From Bernardetia sp. (GTDB taxonomy: Bacteria; Bacteroidota; Bacteroidia; Cytophagales; Bernardetiaceae), in contig NZ_JAHDIG010000028.1 in assembly GCF_020630935.1 (NCBI RefSeq), positions 1-54,974 of the forward strand: 54,974 nucleotides of DNA, written 5' to 3'. Under the pieces are notes generated by a model. That model searched no databases and was not told the DNA's origin. It saw only the letters and a list, made by a program, of their open reading frames with translations. Within the stretch, counting starts at the first letter, position 1. Each line of letters starts with the position of its first letter. This document shows positions 52,308-54,974 of this stretch, piece by piece. A program made the translations under genes and the position numbers.

Positions 52308-53723
52308 ATGGGAAGAAGAAAAAACAAAAATAGAATTGTAGAAAATGTAGTCATTCTTGATGCTGGAGCTGAGGGAAAATGTATTGCTCGCCCAGAAGAG
52401 GCAGACGGAAGAGTGGTATTCATAACAGGTGTTGCTCCAAAAGATGTGGTAGATGTACGAGTTACTAAGCAACGAAAAAGCTATTGGGAAGCTACTCCAG
52501 TGAAGTTTCACTCTTATTCAGATGAAAGAGTAGAACCTTTTTGCAAGCATTTTGGAGTGTGTGGGGGGTGTAAGTGGCAACATTTGAGCTATGAAAATCA
52601 ATTAAAATACAAGCAAAAACAAGTAAAAGATAATTTAGAACGTTTGGCAAAAGTAGAACTGCCAGAAATTAAACCTATTTTAGCTTCTGATGAAACGACT
52701 TTCTATAGAAATAAATTAGAATATACGTTTTCATCTCGTCGTTGGCTAACTAAAGAACAAATTAGCTCTGGAGAAGATTTTGACAACCGAGCTTTAGGAT
52801 TTCATATCCCTGGACGTTTTGATAAGATTGTCGATATTGATGAATGTTACTTACAAGCCGAACCTTCTAATACAATTCGTTTAGAAATAAATAAATACGC
52901 TAGGGAAAATGATTTGGAATTTTACGATGTAGTGAACCATACAGGACTGTTGAGAAATCTCATGATACGAAGCTCTCAAACAACACAAGACCTAATGGTA
53001 ATGTTACAGATTACGGCTTTTAATGAAAAAACGGAAAGTCTGCTGCATTTCATTAAAGATTCATTTCCAGAAATTACTTCTTTGCAATACGTTATCAACA
53101 CTAAAAAGAACGATACTTTCCACGATTTGGAAGTAGTTTGTTTTGATGGTAAGGACTATATCACAGAAACAATGGAAGGATTGGAGTTTAGAATCCAAGC
53201 CAAATCATTTTATCAGACCAACTCTATTCAAGCCTACAATTTATATAAAATCACTAGAGATTTTGCAGGACTGACAGGAAATGAAGTGGTTTATGACCTT
53301 TACACAGGAACAGGAACTATTGCTAATTTTGTCGCAAAACAGGCAAAGCAAGTAATTGGTGTAGAATATGTTGAGGCAGCAATTGAAGATGCTAAAGTTA
53401 ATTCTAAACTCAATGGTATAGAAAATACACTTTTTTATGCTGGTGATATGAAAGATGTTTTGAATGAGGAGTTTTTAGAAAAACATGCTCGTCCAGATGT
53501 GATTTTGACAGACCCACCACGAGCAGGAATGCACCCAGACGTAATTCAGATGTTATTAAGAATTAGAGCAAAGCATATAGTTTATGTGAGTTGTAATCCT
53601 GCCACGCAGGCACGAGACTTACAGCTTTTAGATGAAAAATACAGTGTAAAAGCTATTCAGCCTGTTGATATGTTTCCACAAACACATCACGTTGAGAATG
53701 TGGTTTTGTTGGAGTTGAAGTAA
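52308..53723 (+). CDS. rlmD: 23S rRNA (uracil-C5)-methyltransferase, RlmD type
   Basis: A 471-residue SAM-dependent RNA methyltransferase. An N-terminal TRAM-like domain (NVVILDAGAEGKCIARPE, VRVTKQRKSYWEA), then the iron-sulfur Cys set C79, C85, C88 (CKHFGVCGGCKWQHL) plus the later Cys in DIDECYLQ, as in RumA. The catalytic core has VYDLYTGTGTIANFVAK, LTDPPRAGMHPDV and the nucleophile Cys in IVYVSCNPATQARDL. RlmD methylates U1939 of 23S rRNA; several Bacteroidota carry a paralogue, so the exact site is inferred. Confidence 0.93.
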   Translation: MGRRKNKNRIVENVVILDAGAEGKCIARPEEADGRVVFITGVAPKDVVDVRVTKQRKSYWEATPVKFHSYSDERVEPFCKHFGVCGGCKWQHLSYENQLKYKQKQVKDNLERLAKVELPEIKPILASDETTFYRNKLEYTFSSRRWLTKEQISSGEDFDNRALGFHIPGRFDKIVDIDECYLQAEPSNTIRLEINKYARENDLEFYDVVNHTGLLRNLMIRSSQTTQDLMVMLQITAFNEKTESLLHFIKDSFPEITSLQYVINTKKNDTFHDLEVVCFDGKDYITETMEGLEFRIQAKSFYQTNSIQAYNLYKITRDFAGLTGNEVVYDLYTGTGTIANFVAKQAKQVIGVEYVEAAIEDAKVNSKLNGIENTLFYAGDMKDVLNEEFLEKHARPDVILTDPPRAGMHPDVIQMLLRIRAKHIVYVSCNPATQARDLQLLDEKYSVKAIQPVDMFPQTHHVENVVLLELK

Positions 53724-53727
53724 TTTT

Positions 53728-53773
53728 AAAAAATGGGTAGTGTCAAACAATAGCCACTACCTATTTTTTGACT
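53728..53773. terminator. Bidirectional Rho-independent terminator overlapping a stop codon
   Basis: AAAAAATGGGTAGTG and CACTACCTATTTTTT pair between rlmD and the convergent lipoprotein gene. It overlaps the last codons of the lipoprotein gene at 53761. Confidence 0.82.
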
Positions 53774-54348
53774 AAGTCACTAGAAAAACTTTCAAATAAT
53801 TGCTCTAGTTCATCATATCTGCCTTGTAAAATATCATCTTTTGGACAACTGGCACTACATCCAAAACAGATTTCTAAAAAACTATCCACCTTTTCATTTT
53901 TATAAAATAAAATGGCGTGCTTGGGTTTGTAACAATCTACTGCTATTGATGTGGCTTTGTATGGAGTAGTAAGAAACGTTATTAACTGTTCTCTTTGAGA
54001 GTCTGAGAGAGTAATTCTTGTTTGTATGGAATCCACCAAAAATTTACCTTCTTTCAACAAATCTCCACATACCTGTCCAGGGAGTCCCATGGCTCTTTTA
54101 GCATTTGGATAAAATACAACTTCTATCTTATCATAATCATCAAAATAAGCAGTATTGTTTGCTAAACTATTTGGAATTTCGCTTTCAAAATCCATTGCTT
54201 CCATTTCAAGAAGTTCTTCCATGTCATCTTCTTGGATTTGTTCAGATATAGGGACTTCAGACTCTTTTTGTTGTTTATGTTGATTGCAAGAAGTAAAAAG
54301 CAAAAATGAAATAGTGATAGCTAAAAATGGCAAGAATATATTTTTCAT
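53761..54348 (-). CDS. Lipoprotein of unknown function
   Basis: A 195-residue lipoprotein (signal ISFLLFTSC, Cys about 21). An acidic linker (EQIQEDDMEELLEMEAMD) precedes a compact domain with KIEVVFYPNAKRAMGLPGQVCGD, LITFLTTPYKATSIAVDCYKP and an EICFGCSASCPKDD Cys cluster near the end. Four or more Cys could bind metal or form disulfides. No family recognised. Single gene. Confidence 0.65.
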   Translation of the reverse strand: MKNIFLPFLAITISFLLFTSCNQHKQQKESEVPISEQIQEDDMEELLEMEAMDFESEIPNSLANNTAYFDDYDKIEVVFYPNAKRAMGLPGQVCGDLLKEGKFLVDSIQTRITLSDSQREQLITFLTTPYKATSIAVDCYKPKHAILFYKNEKVDSFLEICFGCSASCPKDDILQGRYDELEQLFESFSSDLVKK

Positions 54349-54434
54349 TCTGTTTGGTTTAGGGGTACTTTTATCCTAAAGTAGTTATTTTTACAGATAT
54401 TTGTGGTGTAGAATCATTTTAAAATCAAAACCTT

Positions 54435-54782
54435 ATGGCAAGAGATAAAAAAAAGAAAAAACGAATTGATGTTAGTGGAAGTGGTGGAATGGTATTTTCT
54501 ACCAATCCAGATTTTGAGTTTCCACAAGAAGAAGAAATGGAAACACTTCCCAACGAAGAACAAAAATTAAAAGTTAGCCTAGATAGGAAAAAACGCAAAG
54601 GCAAAACTGTCGTTCTGATAGAAAATTTTGAAGGAAAGGAAGAAGATTTGAAAGAACTCGCCAAGCAAATTAAAAATCATTGTGGAGTGGGTGGTTCTGC
54701 TAAAGATGGGGAGATAATTATTCAAGGCGAACTATTAGACAAAGTAAAATCCTTCCTCAAAGAGAAAGGATTTAAAATATAA
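54435..54782 (+). CDS. SUI1/YciH-family translation initiation factor-like protein
   Basis: A 115-residue protein. The N-terminal half is a Lys/Glu-rich disordered stretch. The C-terminal 60 residues are a SUI1 (eIF1) domain: GKTVVLIENFEGKEEDLKEL, KQIKNHCGVGGSAKDGEIII and GELLDKVKSFLKEKGFKI, where the conserved CGxGG is intact. Bacterial YciH-type proteins bind the ribosome and affect initiation fidelity. Gene small and complete; convergent with the Fic-like end. Confidence 0.88.
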   Translation: MARDKKKKKRIDVSGSGGMVFSTNPDFEFPQEEEMETLPNEEQKLKVSLDRKKRKGKTVVLIENFEGKEEDLKELAKQIKNHCGVGGSAKDGEIIIQGELLDKVKSFLKEKGFKI

Positions 54783-54788
54783 TTTTTA

Positions 54789-54818
54789 TTTGTAGGTCAA
54801 ACGGCTCGCCTTTTTTTT
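54789..54818. repeat. Short palindromic repeat (GTCAAA hairpin), copy 2
   Basis: TTTGTAGGTCAAACGGCT-CGCC followed by a T run, matching 6356-6386 but without the closing GACAAA. It falls between the convergent SUI1 gene and the Fic-like gene and may act as a terminator. Confidence 0.5.
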
Positions 54819-54974
54819 ATTGAGATAAGATTCTGTACAATTCTAAGTTGAGGTAATAGTGTTTGCCTTCTATTTCCTTCTGTTCCAAGATTTGTAAGTC
54901 TGATAAAATATTTAAGTATTTTCTAGCTGTATTTTCTGCATATATTCCAGTTTCTACTAAGTGAGATACTTTAA
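54817..54974 (-). CDS. Partial: C-terminus of a Fic-family-like protein
   Basis: The reading frame from the window edge ends at 54817 (TAA on the minus strand) and gives about 52 residues: KVSHLVETGIYAENTARKYL, then NILSDLQILEQKEIEGKHYY and LNLELYRILSQ. This is the winged-helix tail typical of Fic proteins (TGI...TA-KYL--L---GIL-E...Y-N--L--IL), which follows the AMPylation core. The FIC core itself lies beyond the window, so this is a partial call. Confidence 0.7.
   Translation of the reverse strand, partial: KVSHLVETGIYAENTARKYLNILSDLQILEQKEIEGKHYYLNLELYRILSQ

Noticed and set aside
1-54974. tRNA, rRNA or CRISPR genes
   Set aside because: No GGTTCRAnnCC-type T-arm in a cloverleaf context, no rRNA segments and no regularly spaced direct repeats were found by eye.

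Overview
The window is AT-rich DNA from a Bacteroidota chromosome, most likely a marine or gliding Cytophagales-type bacterium (Bernardetia or Flexibacter-like; this placement is inference). The signs are a 287-residue primary sigma factor of the Bacteroidota form, TAnnTTTG promoter boxes, no Shine-Dalgarno pattern, many exported proteins ending in AQ or a lipobox Cys, carboxypeptidase-regulatory-like TonB receptors, a type IX secretion C-terminal domain, a propeller/Y_Y_Y SpoIIE phosphatase and a 7TMR-DISM SpoIIE phosphatase. No rRNA, tRNA or CRISPR was seen.

Layout. 1-3.5 kb: a REP-associated tyrosine transposase (RAYT) flanked by inverted copies of its hairpin, then small exported proteins. 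3.5-10.6 kb: cysS, an OmpA-family protein, a zinc-ribbon methyltransferase and an outer-membrane protein whose 5' end carries a 123-bp MITE-like insertion. 11-18.7 kb: a quinone oxidoreductase, lipoproteins, DUF2461 and the primary sigma factor. 18.8-25.6 kb, all on the minus strand, is the most accessory-looking part: an orphan, catalytically degenerate type ISP-like methylase/specificity protein; then a lipoprotein with an RHS-associated core and a Cys/His hydrolase-like tail, overlapped by a small exported protein (candidate immunity), then a transglutaminase-like lipoprotein; plus small exported and membrane proteins. 25.8-31.3 kb: dihydroorotase, alanine racemase and a TonB-dependent receptor. 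31.3-36.2 kb: three overlapping genes for single-span envelope proteins, a T9SS-exported subtilase and a coiled-coil protein. 36.4-45.4 kb: a second MITE copy, a TPR protein, a LolD-like ATPase, a GT9 glycosyltransferase, a START-like protein, a 7TMR-DISM/SpoIIE phosphatase, rsmA and an EamA transporter. 45.4-54.97 kb: a 1280-residue propeller/GAF/SpoIIE sensor phosphatase, a DUF4178 protein, rlmD, a SUI1-family factor and the C-terminal end of a Fic-like protein at the window edge.

The non-coding DNA is unusually structured. Several families of imperfect palindromes lie between genes: (i) RAYT-linked hairpins, (ii) a 112/123-bp element with 17-bp terminal inverted repeats and perfect 9-bp target duplications, present twice, (iii) a bipartite palindromic repeat present four times, two copies with extended shared arms, and (iv) single complex hairpins. 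The hairpin of family (i) also sits inside one copy of family (ii).

The leading candidates for new biology are the RHS-core lipoprotein cassette, the orphan type ISP-like protein next to it, the three-gene envelope operon at 31-34 kb, and the RAYT/MITE/REP network. All product names come from reading motifs by eye; no database search was run.
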